Positions 17,302 through 26,287 are shown, counted from the stretch's first letter. The stretch: 64,000 nucleotides of DNA from Armatimonadetes bacterium 55-13 (GCA_001898035.1 MKRX01000006.1:372436-436435); one strand, 5' to 3'. Notes: a model not told the origin generated them from the letters alone. Numbers and translations are program-made.

Positions 17302-18369
17302 ATGCGAATTGAGGTCTTTTCCAGCGCCGACCATCTGGAATCGATCCGCCCGCCATGGAGCGAGCTCGCCCTCGCCGTGCCCACCGCGACTCCGTTCCAG
17401 ACCTGGGAATGGCACTCCACTTGGTGGAAATACTACGGCAAAACCAAGTCCCCCTACATCCTCGCCGCCTACGAAGGGAACGACCTCGTCGCCCTCTATC
17501 CCCTCGCCGAGAGAAAGGGACTCTGGCGCATCCTTCGTTCCGGGGGAGCCGGCCCCTCCGATTACCTCCAACCCCTCATCCGCCCCGGCTACGAAACTCA
17601 AGTCGAGGAAGCAATCCAAAGTCACCTGGAAAACGAGACGAAAGCCGCCCTCGTCGATCTCCACCAACTCCGAGACGACCTCTCGGACCTTGAACTCGAA
17701 AACGAGAAAACCATCGAGCAAGGCACCTGCCTCGTTCTTGACCTTCCGCCCGACTACGAGCACTACCTCGCCACCCTCAGCAAGAGCCTCCGCTATGACG
17801 TCCGCAAGCTCGATAAATCCCTCTTCAAAGAAGGAAAAGCCGTCATCCAGCAAGTGACCGAAGACGAAATCGGCCAAGGTCTCGATATCCTCTTCGAACA
17901 GCACAAACTCCGCTGGAGAAAGCGGGGACTCCCCGGCGCCTTCCTTGGTAAGGCCCAATCGTTCCACCACGAATGGGGCCGCCACGCCATCCAAAACGGC
18001 TGGCTCTGGCTCAGCATTCTCCGCTACGAAAACCAACCCATCGGCGCGATTTACGCCATGACCATGGGAGACACCGTCTTCTACTATCAGGCCGGTTTTG
18101 ACCCTGCGCACAGCTCCATTTCCCCCGGAACGCTCCTTGTCGCGGGTACCATTCGACGCTCGATTGAAGAAGGAAAGGCTCACTTCGACTTCCTGCGGGG
18201 AGACGAGCCCTACAAACGGCGGTGGAAACCGCAACGGGAACATAAGAACCTCCGTAAGATCGTTGCGGTGAAAGGACTCACTGGGACTATGGGCGCGCGC
18301 TGGAACGTGAAGGGTAGTCAGATAGAGTCAAAGATAAGAGCAAGGCTCGAAGGTAAAGGCCTGATCTGA
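17302..18369 (+). CDS. GNAT/FemAB-like acyltransferase (CelD/BcsL-type)
   Basis: A 355-aa cytoplasmic protein with the layout of the GNAT 'cellulose biosynthesis CelD/BcsL' group. The N-terminal half has TPFQTWEWHSTWWKYYG and LVALYPLAERKG. The C-terminal GNAT-like half has YAMTMGDTVFYYQAGFDPAHSSISPGT and HFDFLRGDEPYKRRW. Members acylate cell-surface polysaccharides or peptidoglycan-linked substrates. The substrate cannot be read from sequence; the neighbours favour glycan modification. Confidence 0.8.
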   Translation: MRIEVFSSADHLESIRPPWSELALAVPTATPFQTWEWHSTWWKYYGKTKSPYILAAYEGNDLVALYPLAERKGLWRILRSGGAGPSDYLQPLIRPGYETQVEEAIQSHLENETKAALVDLHQLRDDLSDLELENEKTIEQGTCLVLDLPPDYEHYLATLSKSLRYDVRKLDKSLFKEGKAVIQQVTEDEIGQGLDILFEQHKLRWRKRGLPGAFLGKAQSFHHEWGRHAIQNGWLWLSILRYENQPIGAIYAMTMGDTVFYYQAGFDPAHSSISPGTLLVAGTIRRSIEEGKAHFDFLRGDEPYKRRWKPQREHKNLRKIVAVKGLTGTMGARWNVKGSQIESKIRARLEGKGLI

Positions 18370-18380
18370 AGGAAGAAAAC

Positions 18381-18470
18381 ATGTCCAGTCGAAGTCAGGC
18401 AAAACCCGGCAAATCTTACGTCCAACGGGCCCGGTCGCGTGTAATGGGCATGCAAGAAAGGGTGTACTGA
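18381..18470 (+). CDS. Candidate 29-aa basic small protein
   Basis: ATG to TGA, 29 codons, filling most of the 107-bp gap between the GNAT and GT2 genes. It has a GGAAG ribosome site 5 nt before the ATG. The encoded peptide is rich in Arg, Lys, Ser and Gln (MSSRSQAKPG..., ending QERVY). The next gene's own ribosome site (AAGGGA) begins just after this stop, consistent with coupled translation. No family is recognised; it could be a leader peptide for the glycosyltransferase. Confidence 0.4.
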   Translation: MSSRSQAKPGKSYVQRARSRVMGMQERVY

Positions 18471-18476
18471 AAGGGA

Positions 18477-19166
18477 ATGGCTGAGGAAACCAAACGCCAA
18501 GTGGCGGTGATCATACCGGCCAAGGATGAGGAGATGCGCATCGGCAACGTGCTGAAAGCGGTCATGGCGTCCAAATTGGCCAACGAGATCATCGTCGTTT
18601 CCGACGGCAGTACCGACCGCACCGCCGAGGTCGCCGGAAAATTCGAAGGCGTCAAGGTCTACAAACTTCCCTACAACATGGGCAAAGGCGCCGCCATGGC
18701 GTTCGGCGTCTCCAAAACCAAAGCCGATCTCATTGCTTTCGTCGACGCCGACCTCCAAGGTCTGCGCGGTGAGCACGTAGATCAGATCATCCTACCGGTT
18801 CTCAACGACCGTTGCGATGTTTGTATTGGTGTTTTCCGTGGTGGAAAGTTCTGGAGCGATACCGCCCAAAAATTCGCCCCCTACATCAGCGGGCAACGAG
18901 CCATGCGCCGCTGGATTTTTGACGGCATCCCCTACCTTAACGAACTCCGCTTCGGCGCCGAAACCGCCCTCAATCACCAAGCGAGGCGTGTCAAGGCACG
19001 AGTTTTGCGCGTAGCATTACGTGGCGTCAGCAATTGCTTCAAAGAAAAGAAGTTGGGCTTGGTAAAGGGCATCAGCGCCCGCACCACCATGTACAAAGAA
19101 ATCGGTCAAGCAATGCTGCGACATCGGAAACGGAGAAAACCGACCCGTGGTTCACGTTGGAAATAG
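18477..19166 (+). CDS. Family 2-type glycosyltransferase
   Basis: A 229-aa GT-A fold enzyme. VAVIIPAKDEEMRIGNVLKAV binds the nucleotide sugar, IIVVSDGSTDRTAEVA follows, and the metal motif is FVDADLQG. The C-terminus is strongly basic (RHRKRRKPTRGSRWK) with no membrane helix, so it is probably a peripheral cytoplasmic enzyme resembling glucosyl-3-phosphoglycerate synthase or dolichyl-phosphate-type transferases. The last 20 bp overlap the next gene. Confidence 0.88.
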   Translation: MAEETKRQVAVIIPAKDEEMRIGNVLKAVMASKLANEIIVVSDGSTDRTAEVAGKFEGVKVYKLPYNMGKGAAMAFGVSKTKADLIAFVDADLQGLRGEHVDQIILPVLNDRCDVCIGVFRGGKFWSDTAQKFAPYISGQRAMRRWIFDGIPYLNELRFGAETALNHQARRVKARVLRVALRGVSNCFKEKKLGLVKGISARTTMYKEIGQAMLRHRKRRKPTRGSRWK

Positions 19167-20235
19167 CCTGCTTGCCTACCTCGCCTTTGCTTTAGCCCCC
19201 TCTGCCCCTGCCGCCCCGGAAGCAAACCGGGTCCTCGTGGTCATCAACCAAAACAGTCCGGACAGCGTTGCCGTCGGCTCGTACTACGTCAAAAAGAGGT
19301 CAATCCCCACCGTCAACGTGGTGATGGTCAAAACGAGTTCAACCCCAAATATTCCGCTCGCCGAGTACTACTCCACCATTCAGAAGCCGATCCAGGACAA
19401 CATCGCCAAGAACCGCAATAAGATCGACTTCATCGTCACGACCAAGGGAGTTCCCATTCGCTTGGATAGCGATGGAGGATATTCGGTTGACGGCTATATC
19501 GCTTCGATGGAATTCAAACTCGCGCCGATTCGACCGGATTTGCCAAAGCTATCCGATTCCCAACAAAGTGAGGAGTTCCGCCGCGCCGCCAATCCTTACT
19601 TCAACAAACGAGAGTCATTCACCCATGACAAGTTCGGGATGTATTTGGTCACTCGTCTGGACGGCTACACCGTCGAAAATGCCAAACGCCTGGTTGATCT
19701 ATCCCTCGCTGCCAAGAAAGAGAAAGGGCCCTTTTTCTTCGATATGGCGGGAAATCGAAGCGATGGCGCCTACGGCCAGATGAACCAAATGCTGAAGATG
19801 GCATCGGACGCATTGGAGTTTCGCGACTTCGATACAATCCTCGACGAATCGAAAGACTTTGTCGCGCCAAAATCGCCCGTCGCCGGATACGCCTCCTGGG
19901 GCAGCAATGACGCCGCCTACAAGCGAGAAATCTACAACCAAATCAAGTTCAAACCTGGGGCGCTTTGCGAAACTTTCGTCTCCACCTCGGCGTTCACGTT
20001 CACTAGCCACCAGCACTGGCAAAGCCTCATCGCCGATCTTATCGATCAAGGCGTCACTGGAGTCAAAGGCTACGTCAGCGAGCCCTACACGTTCGCTCTT
20101 GCCCGCCCCCAAATATTGTTTGAGCGATATGTGACCGGCTATAACTTGGCCGAAAGCTTCTATCTTGCCTCGCCCGTGATCAAGTGGAAGGACCTCGTCA
20201 TTGGAGACCCGCTCTGCCGCCCTTACAAACAGTAG
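19147..20235 (+). CDS. TIGR03790 family exported protein
   Basis: A 362-aa protein starting at GTG inside the glycosyltransferase end. A hydrophobic N-terminus (LLAYLAFALAPSAPAAP) looks like a signal peptide. The body matches the TIGR03790 type: RVLVVINQNSPDSVAVGSYYVKKRSIP, then FIVTTKGVPIRL, GYASWGSNDAAYKRE and the conserved ending DLVIGDPLCRPY. The biochemical role of the family is unknown; members occur in large-genome environmental bacteria together with envelope genes. Confidence 0.8.
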   Translation: MVHVGNSLLAYLAFALAPSAPAAPEANRVLVVINQNSPDSVAVGSYYVKKRSIPTVNVVMVKTSSTPNIPLAEYYSTIQKPIQDNIAKNRNKIDFIVTTKGVPIRLDSDGGYSVDGYIASMEFKLAPIRPDLPKLSDSQQSEEFRRAANPYFNKRESFTHDKFGMYLVTRLDGYTVENAKRLVDLSLAAKKEKGPFFFDMAGNRSDGAYGQMNQMLKMASDALEFRDFDTILDESKDFVAPKSPVAGYASWGSNDAAYKREIYNQIKFKPGALCETFVSTSAFTFTSHQHWQSLIADLIDQGVTGVKGYVSEPYTFALARPQILFERYVTGYNLAESFYLASPVIKWKDLVIGDPLCRPYKQ

Positions 20236-20236
20236 G

Positions 20237-21313
20237 CTAAGCCCGCTCCCCTTTCCGCAGCAAAATCAAAAGCGATGGCGCTCCGAAGAGCGCCGTCACC
20301 GCTCCAATGGGAAGCTCGGTCGCCAAGAGTTCCTTACCCGTCAACAGGTGTCCCAACCAGGGCAGTCCCCGCTGGGCTACCACATCGGCAGCCAACATCA
20401 GCGCCGCCCCTACCACCAAAGAGCCCATGAGTGACCAACGCCAGTCAACACCCAAAATCCGGCGCGAGATGTGAGGGGCCACCAGGCCAAGAAACGCGAT
20501 CGCCCCCACGGTTCCCACGGTGGTCGCCGCCATGGCCGTACCTACAGAGAGCACCACCCACTTCAGGCGATTCGGGTCGATTCCCAGCCGAGCTGCCGTG
20601 TCCTCGCCGATCGCCAGCGCGTTTAATTTCCGAGTCTGCCCGCGCAATACCCACGTCCCTCCCACCAGCAAGATCAGCATCAGCCACACCCGCTCCCAAA
20701 AAGCTGGGCTGGTCGATCCCAAGAGCCACTGCATCAGACGATTGGTATCCGAGCCGGACATCAAGATCAGGATGCTCAGAATTGCCGAGAGAAGGGCTCC
20801 CACAACGACTCCAGCCAAAAGCAGATGGGTGACATCCACCACCCCTCTTTTCCTCACAAGTCCAAAGACCAAGAGCAACGAGAGCATGCCGCCGACAAAA
20901 CCCAGGATCGGAGTTCCCAACCCGAAGAATACGAAGTCGAGTCCCAGCAACTGAGCAATGACTCCCCCCACTGCTGCCCCAGAAGAAACGCCTACCGTAT
21001 AGGGCTCCGCCAAAGGATTCCGAAAGACTGCCTGAAAAGCCGAACCCACAACTCCCAGCATTCCTCCTGCCAAAACGCAATACAGCGCTTTTGGCAAGCG
21101 AATTGCCCAAACCACCGTATTCACGCTGTCGTCGGAGTTGGTCCGCCCTCGCAGCAATTCCTTGACGACCTGCAACGGCGAAACAAAGTTGGTGCTGCCA
21201 AATCCAAGGTGGATCAGAAAGAAAAGAATGCCAACCGCCACCAAAAGCCCCAAGGCCAGTCCCCGCGAATCTGCGCGCTTTCGGCTTTCTGGGGTCCCCG
21301 ACTGGTGGGTCAC
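20237..21313 (-). CDS. FecCD-type ABC transporter permease (orphan)
   Basis: A 358-aa inner-membrane permease for iron-siderophore, haem or cobalamin uptake. About ten membrane helices; FecCD signatures RLPKALYCVLAGGMLGVVGSAFQ, GVSSGAAVGGVIAQLLG, GTVGAIAFLGLVAPHISR and GRELLATELPIGAVTALFGAP-like ending (here GKELLATELPIGAVT). The GTG start at 21313 is chosen because TATAAT lies 7 nt upstream; earlier starts would run into the divergent aminotransferase. No binding protein, ATPase or TonB receptor is adjacent. Confidence 0.88.
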   Translation of the reverse strand: MTHQSGTPESRKRADSRGLALGLLVAVGILFFLIHLGFGSTNFVSPLQVVKELLRGRTNSDDSVNTVVWAIRLPKALYCVLAGGMLGVVGSAFQAVFRNPLAEPYTVGVSSGAAVGGVIAQLLGLDFVFFGLGTPILGFVGGMLSLLLVFGLVRKRGVVDVTHLLLAGVVVGALLSAILSILILMSGSDTNRLMQWLLGSTSPAFWERVWLMLILLVGGTWVLRGQTRKLNALAIGEDTAARLGIDPNRLKWVVLSVGTAMAATTVGTVGAIAFLGLVAPHISRRILGVDWRWSLMGSLVVGAALMLAADVVAQRGLPWLGHLLTGKELLATELPIGAVTALFGAPSLLILLRKGERA

Positions 21314-21320
21314 GGCGTGA

Positions 21321-21342
21321 ATTATAGCCCCTCGGCTATACT
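21321..21342. promoter_or_regulatory. Divergent leaderless promoters built on a palindrome
   Basis: Minus-strand TATAAT (21321-21326) lies 7 nt before the FecCD GTG, and plus-strand TATACT (21337-21342) lies 5 or 8 nt before the aminotransferase GTG codons. Between and within them is a perfect inverted repeat TATAGCC-4 nt-GGCTATA (21323-21340). Only 34 nt separate the two start codons. Candidate shared operator. Confidence 0.5.
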
Positions 21343-21347
21343 CAAAG

Positions 21348-22535
21348 GTGGTGAACACACTCAGCCTCTCGAGCCGCGTGGGCGCGCTGAAGCCCTCACC
21401 TACGCTCAGCATCACAGCTAAGGCCAACTCAATGAAGGCCGAAGGTATCGACGTCCTTTCTTTCGCCGCTGGCGAACCCGATTTCAACACCCCCGAGCCC
21501 ATCTGCAATGCTGCGATTGAGGCGATTCATGCGGGCTTTACCAAATACACCCCAAGCGCGGGAATCAAAGAGCTCAAAGAGGCCATCGTTCAGAAGCTCG
21601 ACCGCGAAAATGGCGTCAAGGTCACCCCGGAGCAAGTCATTGTCTCCTGTGGCGCTAAACACTCGGTCTATAACACCATGCAGGCCCTGGTCGAACCAGG
21701 CGACGAAGTCATCCTCATTGCCCCGTATTGGATGACCTACGCCGACCAGATCCGCCTTGCCGGTGGCACGCCGGTCGTCATTCACACCAGCGCCGCGAAC
21801 GATTTCGTTCCCAGCTATGACGATCTGAAAGCCGCGATCACTCCGAAGACCAAAGCGCTCTTGATGAACACGCCGTGCAATCCCACCGGTGCCGTTCTTC
21901 CCCGCGCCACCATCAAAGAGATCGCCGCTCTCGCCATCAAGCACGACTTCTGGGTCGTCGCCGATGAGATTTACGAGCGCCTTATCTACGGAGCGGAGCA
22001 CCAAAGCATCGCCGCCCTCGGAGCAGACATCGCCGAGCGAACCGTCACCATCGGCGGTTGCAGCAAGGCGTACTCCATGACCGGCTGGCGAATCGGCTTT
22101 GCCGCCGCTCCCACCCCGGTCGCCAAGGCCATGTCCAACTTCCAGGACCAGGTCACCAGCAACCCCACATCCTTCGCTCAACGAGGCGCCATCGCCGCGT
22201 TCAACTTGGACCCGGCGGTTGTAGAAGGCATGCGCGTGGAGTTCGAAGCTCGCCGAGATCTTATCGTCAAGCTGCTTCGCGAGATACCCGGTCTCAATGT
22301 TCCCGAACCGAAAGGCGCGTTCTACGTCTTCCCAGACGTGAGTTCCTATCTCGGCGGAAAGATTAAGGACGATCTCGAGATGGCCGCCTTCCTTCTGGAA
22401 GAAGCCAAGGTTGCGACGGTCCCTGGTTCAGTATTCGAAGGCGCGGGTCACCTCCGTCTCAGCTATGCCACCAGCCGCGCAAACATCGAAAAAGGCGCTG
22501 CCCGAATCGCGGAAGCACTAAAGAAACTGGCCTAA
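21348..22535 (+). CDS. Class I aspartate-type aminotransferase
   Basis: A 395-aa PLP enzyme of the aspartate aminotransferase Ib group. AGEPDFNTPEPI and YTPSAGIKELKEAI are at the N-terminus, NTPCNPTGAVLP carries the conserved Asn, VVADEIYERLIYG follows, and the Schiff-base Lys sits in GGCSKAYSMTGWRIGFAA. The C-terminal Arg motif is HLRLSYATS. Tandem GTG codons (21348, 21351) are both possible starts. Probably makes aspartate or glutamate-family amino acids; rnc follows immediately. Confidence 0.93.
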   Translation: MVNTLSLSSRVGALKPSPTLSITAKANSMKAEGIDVLSFAAGEPDFNTPEPICNAAIEAIHAGFTKYTPSAGIKELKEAIVQKLDRENGVKVTPEQVIVSCGAKHSVYNTMQALVEPGDEVILIAPYWMTYADQIRLAGGTPVVIHTSAANDFVPSYDDLKAAITPKTKALLMNTPCNPTGAVLPRATIKEIAALAIKHDFWVVADEIYERLIYGAEHQSIAALGADIAERTVTIGGCSKAYSMTGWRIGFAAAPTPVAKAMSNFQDQVTSNPTSFAQRGAIAAFNLDPAVVEGMRVEFEARRDLIVKLLREIPGLNVPEPKGAFYVFPDVSSYLGGKIKDDLEMAAFLLEEAKVATVPGSVFEGAGHLRLSYATSRANIEKGAARIAEALKKLA

Positions 22536-23240
22536 ATGATTCCGAAGCCGATTCCGCTGCGCAATGAAGAGCTCTTTGGGCTCGCCGTGCGTCATCGGTC
22601 GGCGGCCCCGAACTCAGTCACGGACAGTTACGAACGACTCGAGTTCTTCGGAGACTCGGTCCTGGGATTGGTGATCGCACAGTATCTGTACGAACACCAT
22701 TCCCACTGGGACCAGGGCATGCTCAGTAAAGCCAAGTCGAGCATCGTCCAAGAGGGTCCGCTGGCTGTAACCGCGCTTCGGCTCGGCCTGGACCAATGCA
22801 TCGAACTCAGCGGGAGCGAGGAAGCCACCGGAGGCAAGACGCGGCCCTCGATCCTTGCCGACGTCTTCGAAGCCGTCATTGGCGCCATCTATCTAGAATC
22901 GGGACTAGAGGTCGCCCGGTGGTTCATCCTCGAGCAATTACACGAGTTTATTGTGCAAATTTCTGGCGGGAATGTTTCACCTAACGATTTTAAGTCTAAA
23001 CTACAAGAAGTCGCGCAGGCGACTTGGCGTAAGACGCCCAACTACCGAATAGTCCGGGAGACGGGCGTCGCTCACGAGAAGCGATTTACCGTCCAAGTTG
23101 CCTTCGATGACGAAGTCATGGGCGAAGGGTCCGGAAGATCCAAAAAAGAAGCCGAACAAGCCGCCGCCGCTGACGCGCTACAATTGATTGAAAGGGCACA
23201 GAGGGCCAGGGAATTGGCTCACGATCCTTTTAGTGAATGA
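22536..23240 (+). CDS. rnc: Ribonuclease III
   Basis: A 234-aa double-strand-specific endoribonuclease for rRNA and mRNA processing. The catalytic signature is YERLEFFGDSVLGLVIAQYLY, with the second acidic site in LADVFEAVIGAIYLE. The C-terminal dsRNA-binding domain runs about 158-224 (NDFKSKLQEVAQ...GRSKKEAEQAAAADAL). ATG directly abuts the aminotransferase stop, so the two are co-transcribed. Confidence 0.96.
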   Translation: MIPKPIPLRNEELFGLAVRHRSAAPNSVTDSYERLEFFGDSVLGLVIAQYLYEHHSHWDQGMLSKAKSSIVQEGPLAVTALRLGLDQCIELSGSEEATGGKTRPSILADVFEAVIGAIYLESGLEVARWFILEQLHEFIVQISGGNVSPNDFKSKLQEVAQATWRKTPNYRIVRETGVAHEKRFTVQVAFDDEVMGEGSGRSKKEAEQAAAADALQLIERAQRARELAHDPFSE

Positions 23241-23309
23241 GTTTTGGAACGAAATTTGCGGTGACTCCGTCGTACTACTTGTTTTAAGTGGACACGGTGT
23301 CCCAGTTTT

Positions 23310-24050
23310 ATGGAGACGGAATTAACTTTGAAAAGGGCAATTATTATCCTGGGACTGTCGATGGTGGTCACCACCGCGGCATTCGCGCGCCCTGACCTGA
23401 ACGCCTTTATCAACAAGAAGGCAGACTCCACGGCAGAGCTCGTTGGACAGGTCAAACGCGATAAGTCGGTCATGGACCGATACATGCGTCACTTCGGCAT
23501 GACCCGAACCGAAGTCATTGAGTACCTTAGCAGTTTGCGTCCGACAACGCTCAAGGAAGAGGGTGTCTACGCAATTTACAGCGTTCCGGAAGGCGGCAAG
23601 ATCAAGATGCATCTTGAGAAGCTCAAGAAAGGCAGAAAGGTCTTTGCCACCGCCGATGGCACGCCCCAACTTGTTCTCTTGTGCGGCAATCCGTTAACCC
23701 TTGGTCCCAAGCAGGTCGTAGCGCTTAACCGGACACCCGTCACAACCGAGGTCACGACCGCCGAAGAAATTCCGACCGAAATCGTCGCGGACATAGAGAC
23801 CGACTTTGAGCCGGTTGCGATGCTTCAGCCCGCTGAGCCGATTTACACATTCGGTACCACCACGGCGCCCCCCATCCCCATCGTTTTGGGCGGAGGCGGA
23901 TTCAATCCACTCCCGCTCGCCTTGGGTGGCCTGGGCTTTCTCAATAACGGCGGTTCCAACGCCGTTCCAGAGCCCATGTCGATGGCCGTGTTCGGCGCCG
24001 GCATTGCTTACCTCGGCGCGAGGAAGCGACGCCGAGCCGCGAAGAAGTAG
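23310..24050 (+). CDS. PEP-CTERM exported protein with Gly/Pro-rich body
   Basis: A 246-aa exported protein. The hydrophobic signal is RAIIILGLSMVVTTAAFA, followed by a helical region (INKKADSTAELVGQVKRDKSVMD), an acidic/Thr stretch, a Pro/Gly-rich segment and the sorting tail VPEPMSMAVFGAGIAYLGARKRRRAAKK. A TTG at 23328 (LKRAIII) is an alternative start that leaves a shorter signal peptide. Function unknown. It is followed by a strong terminator. Confidence 0.87.
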   Translation: METELTLKRAIIILGLSMVVTTAAFARPDLNAFINKKADSTAELVGQVKRDKSVMDRYMRHFGMTRTEVIEYLSSLRPTTLKEEGVYAIYSVPEGGKIKMHLEKLKKGRKVFATADGTPQLVLLCGNPLTLGPKQVVALNRTPVTTEVTTAEEIPTEIVADIETDFEPVAMLQPAEPIYTFGTTTAPPIPIVLGGGGFNPLPLALGGLGFLNNGGSNAVPEPMSMAVFGAGIAYLGARKRRRAAKK

Positions 24051-24074
24051 CAGCCTCTCCGTTCCTCAAAAAGG

Positions 24075-24112
24075 AAACGAGCTTCGCTCACCAAGAGTGA
24101 AGCTCGTTTTTT
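24075..24112 (+). terminator. Intrinsic terminator after the PEP-CTERM gene
   Basis: Long stem (ACGAGCTTC / GAAGCTCGT extended by a G-T pair and CTC/GAG) followed by TTTTTT on the plus strand. Confidence 0.88.
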
Positions 24113-24155
24113 GGTCATTAGTAAGATCGTGGACTAAGAACAAGCGCCCCGGAAT

Positions 24156-25256
24156 TCATCTCAGAATCTCGAGATTTGGGCTCGGCTCGACGTTAAAGCT
24201 CCAACACCCCTCTGCCTTCGACATCACGATGTTCTCAATCCGAACCCCAAACTCGCCGGCCAGATAAATCCCTGGCTCCACCGAGAAACAATTCCCCGCT
24301 TCCAACTTGAAGTCGCTTCCCGGAGTTACGTTCGGATCTTCATGCCCTTGCATCCCGATCCCGTGCCCCGTTCGGTGGAAGAAGTAAGGACCAAACCCCG
24401 CCGCCTCGATCACGCCTCGCGCCGCGGCGTCGATGTCACCCATTGCCGTGCCCACGTTCGCCGCTGACCTCGCCGCTTGGTGTGCCTTAAAGACCGTCTC
24501 GTAAACCAACTTCGCCTTGTCGGAGGCGCTCCCCATCGCCACGGTCCGAGTGATATCGCTCTGGTAGCCACCCACATCGCAGCCAAAGTCCAAGATCACC
24601 ACATCACCTTCTGTCAAAACCGTGTCGTCGTTCAAGTGATGCGGTTCTGCCCCATTCGGCCCTGCCGCGACAATGCAGAACGTCGGCTTCCCGCCCAGCC
24701 CCGCCATCGCGTCCACCAGTAACTTCGCAACCTGAATCTCCGTCATGCCAACCTTGATCTTCGGCTTCACCAGCTTGTAAGCCTCGTCGGCAATATCCGC
24801 CGCCTTCTTCATCAGCGCCACTTCCGATTCATCCTTCTGGCGCATCAGCTGCGAGATCGCCGCCGATCCCGGCTTAAAAAGGGCCGCTGGCAGCGTCTCT
24901 TGCAGCCCCAGCAAAATGTCCGCCCGCATCTGGCTGTCCACCGCAATGATCCCGGACCGGAGGTTCCAATCGTCCGCCAAAGCTTCGATGAGGGCCATCG
25001 GGTTCTCCCCGTCCGCCCAGGGCCGAATATCCTCAATCCCCGTGCGCTTGGCCTGAGTCGCCGTCAAAGCGGGGCAAATCAATCGAACCGCGCCCGTTGA
25101 ACTCACGGCAAGGATCAACAGGCGCTCATGCCCATCCTCATGCAGCCCCATCAAATAGCCCATGCTGATCGGAGTACACGCGAAAAAGGCATCGATACCA
25201 TCGGCCTGCATCACACCGGCAAGCTTGGCGATTCGAGAAACGGACGACTCACTCAT
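24156..25256 (-). CDS. M24 family Xaa-Pro peptidase
   Basis: A 366-aa pita-bread metallopeptidase that cleaves X-Pro peptides. The N-terminal creatinase-like domain runs to about 130. Metal ligands: two Asp in VVILDFGCDVGGYQSDITRT, His in FHRTGHGIGMQGHEDPN, Glu in FSVEPGIYLAGEFG and Glu in VRIENIVM. Start ATG 25256 is chosen over a TTG 6 nt upstream because CATAAT lies 7 nt before it, suggesting a leaderless mRNA. Close relatives are PepQ/PepP; exact specificity is not set. Confidence 0.92.
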   Translation of the reverse strand: MSESSVSRIAKLAGVMQADGIDAFFACTPISMGYLMGLHEDGHERLLILAVSSTGAVRLICPALTATQAKRTGIEDIRPWADGENPMALIEALADDWNLRSGIIAVDSQMRADILLGLQETLPAALFKPGSAAISQLMRQKDESEVALMKKAADIADEAYKLVKPKIKVGMTEIQVAKLLVDAMAGLGGKPTFCIVAAGPNGAEPHHLNDDTVLTEGDVVILDFGCDVGGYQSDITRTVAMGSASDKAKLVYETVFKAHQAARSAANVGTAMGDIDAAARGVIEAAGFGPYFFHRTGHGIGMQGHEDPNVTPGSDFKLEAGNCFSVEPGIYLAGEFGVRIENIVMSKAEGCWSFNVEPSPNLEILR

Positions 25257-25263
25257 GCTCAAG

Positions 25264-25269
25264 ATTATG
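25264..25269 (-). promoter_or_regulatory. -10-like element 7 nt before the M24 peptidase start
   Basis: On the minus strand CATAAT is separated by 7 nt from ATG 25256, with no Shine-Dalgarno. Candidate leaderless promoter. Confidence 0.5.
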
Positions 25270-25378
25270 AGTCAGCGCGCCATTTTACGATCTTTTAAGA
25301 ACTGCTTAATCGAAACTTTAGCACTCCGTTTTAACGTTACAGCAAATTGCCTAAACGGTTAATACTTTGGAGGATAAG

Positions 25379-26287
25379 TTGAATTCCCTCAGAAAAGCGT
25401 TCACGCTCATTGAACTCTTAGTCGTTATCGCCATCATCGCGATCCTCGCCGCCATTCTTTTCCCCGTCTTCGCCCAAGCTAAGGCTGCCGCCAAGAGCTC
25501 AGCCTGCTTGAACAACGTTAAGCAGATCGCCACCGCCGCCATCATGTACGCGGGCGACTACGATGACGTGACCGTCCCCTGCCAAACGTGGGACACCGAA
25601 GCAAGAGTCAATGGCGTCCAGACCACGAAAGGTGGACACCTCTTCAACAGTTGGCGAGCCTTGGTTTTTCCCTACATGAAGAACCTTGACATCGTCACGG
25701 ACCCGTCTGCTCCCGCCATTTACAAGGATCCAAACTTCGCCAGCGCCCCCACGGCGAACTTCCTGCTTTACGGAAACCTCGCGATGAACCACATGGCGAT
25801 GGGCCCCTCCTACTACAACGGCTCCACGTTCGTACCGAAGGGCGTTTCGATGACATCCCTCGGCGAGCCTGCCGCCACCGTCTACTTCACCGAGATGTAC
25901 AACGCCGGCACTGAGGCCACCAGCGAGTACGTCGCCGCCCCCGCCTACTACTGGACCGGCATGGTCGACGCCCCTATGTGTTGGGACACCGCTCTTTCGG
26001 GCACGGACGCCAACCAGGTCGATGGCAATGTCGCCTGTATCTGGAACTGGGGCAAGAACAGCGGCTGGGACACCGACCTCGGCCTCAGCATTGCGAACGG
26101 CGGCCAAACCGGCGGCCTCGCCCAGCGCTCCGCCTCCGGCGCCAACGTCTCGTGGGCAGATGGCCACGCCAAGAAGCTCTCGATCGGCGCTCTCGCTGCT
26201 GGAACCACCTTCCAGGTGAACCAGGACGCCAACAACACCCACTTCGTCATCGCCAACATCAGCAAGTACGTCTGGGACAACAAATGA
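25379..26287 (+). CDS. Type II/IV prepilin-like protein (H-x9-DG type)
   Basis: A 302-aa prepilin-like protein. A TTG start at 25379 is supported by GGAGG 5 nt upstream. N-terminus [22 protein letters not shown]; the hydrophobic helix and following [12 protein letters not shown] are almost identical to the prepilin at 3810-4502. The C-terminal domain includes [16 protein letters not shown] (DG motif). A large middle domain suits a major or surface-exposed pseudopilin. The stop overlaps the next start (ATGA). Confidence 0.9.
   Translation: MNSLRKAFTLIELLVVIAIIAILAAILFPVFAQAKAAAKSSACLNNVKQIATAAIMYAGDYDDVTVPCQTWDTEARVNGVQTTKGGHLFNSWRALVFPYMKNLDIVTDPSAPAIYKDPNFASAPTANFLLYGNLAMNHMAMGPSYYNGSTFVPKGVSMTSLGEPAATVYFTEMYNAGTEATSEYVAAPAYYWTGMVDAPMCWDTALSGTDANQVDGNVACIWNWGKNSGWDTDLGLSIANGGQTGGLAQRSASGANVSWADGHAKKLSIGALAAGTTFQVNQDANNTHFVIANISKYVWDNK

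Noticed and set aside
18381-18470. Small ORF as a remnant of the GNAT gene end
   Set aside because: It lies in a different frame, with its own SD and no similarity to GNAT C-termini; kept as a candidate gene instead.
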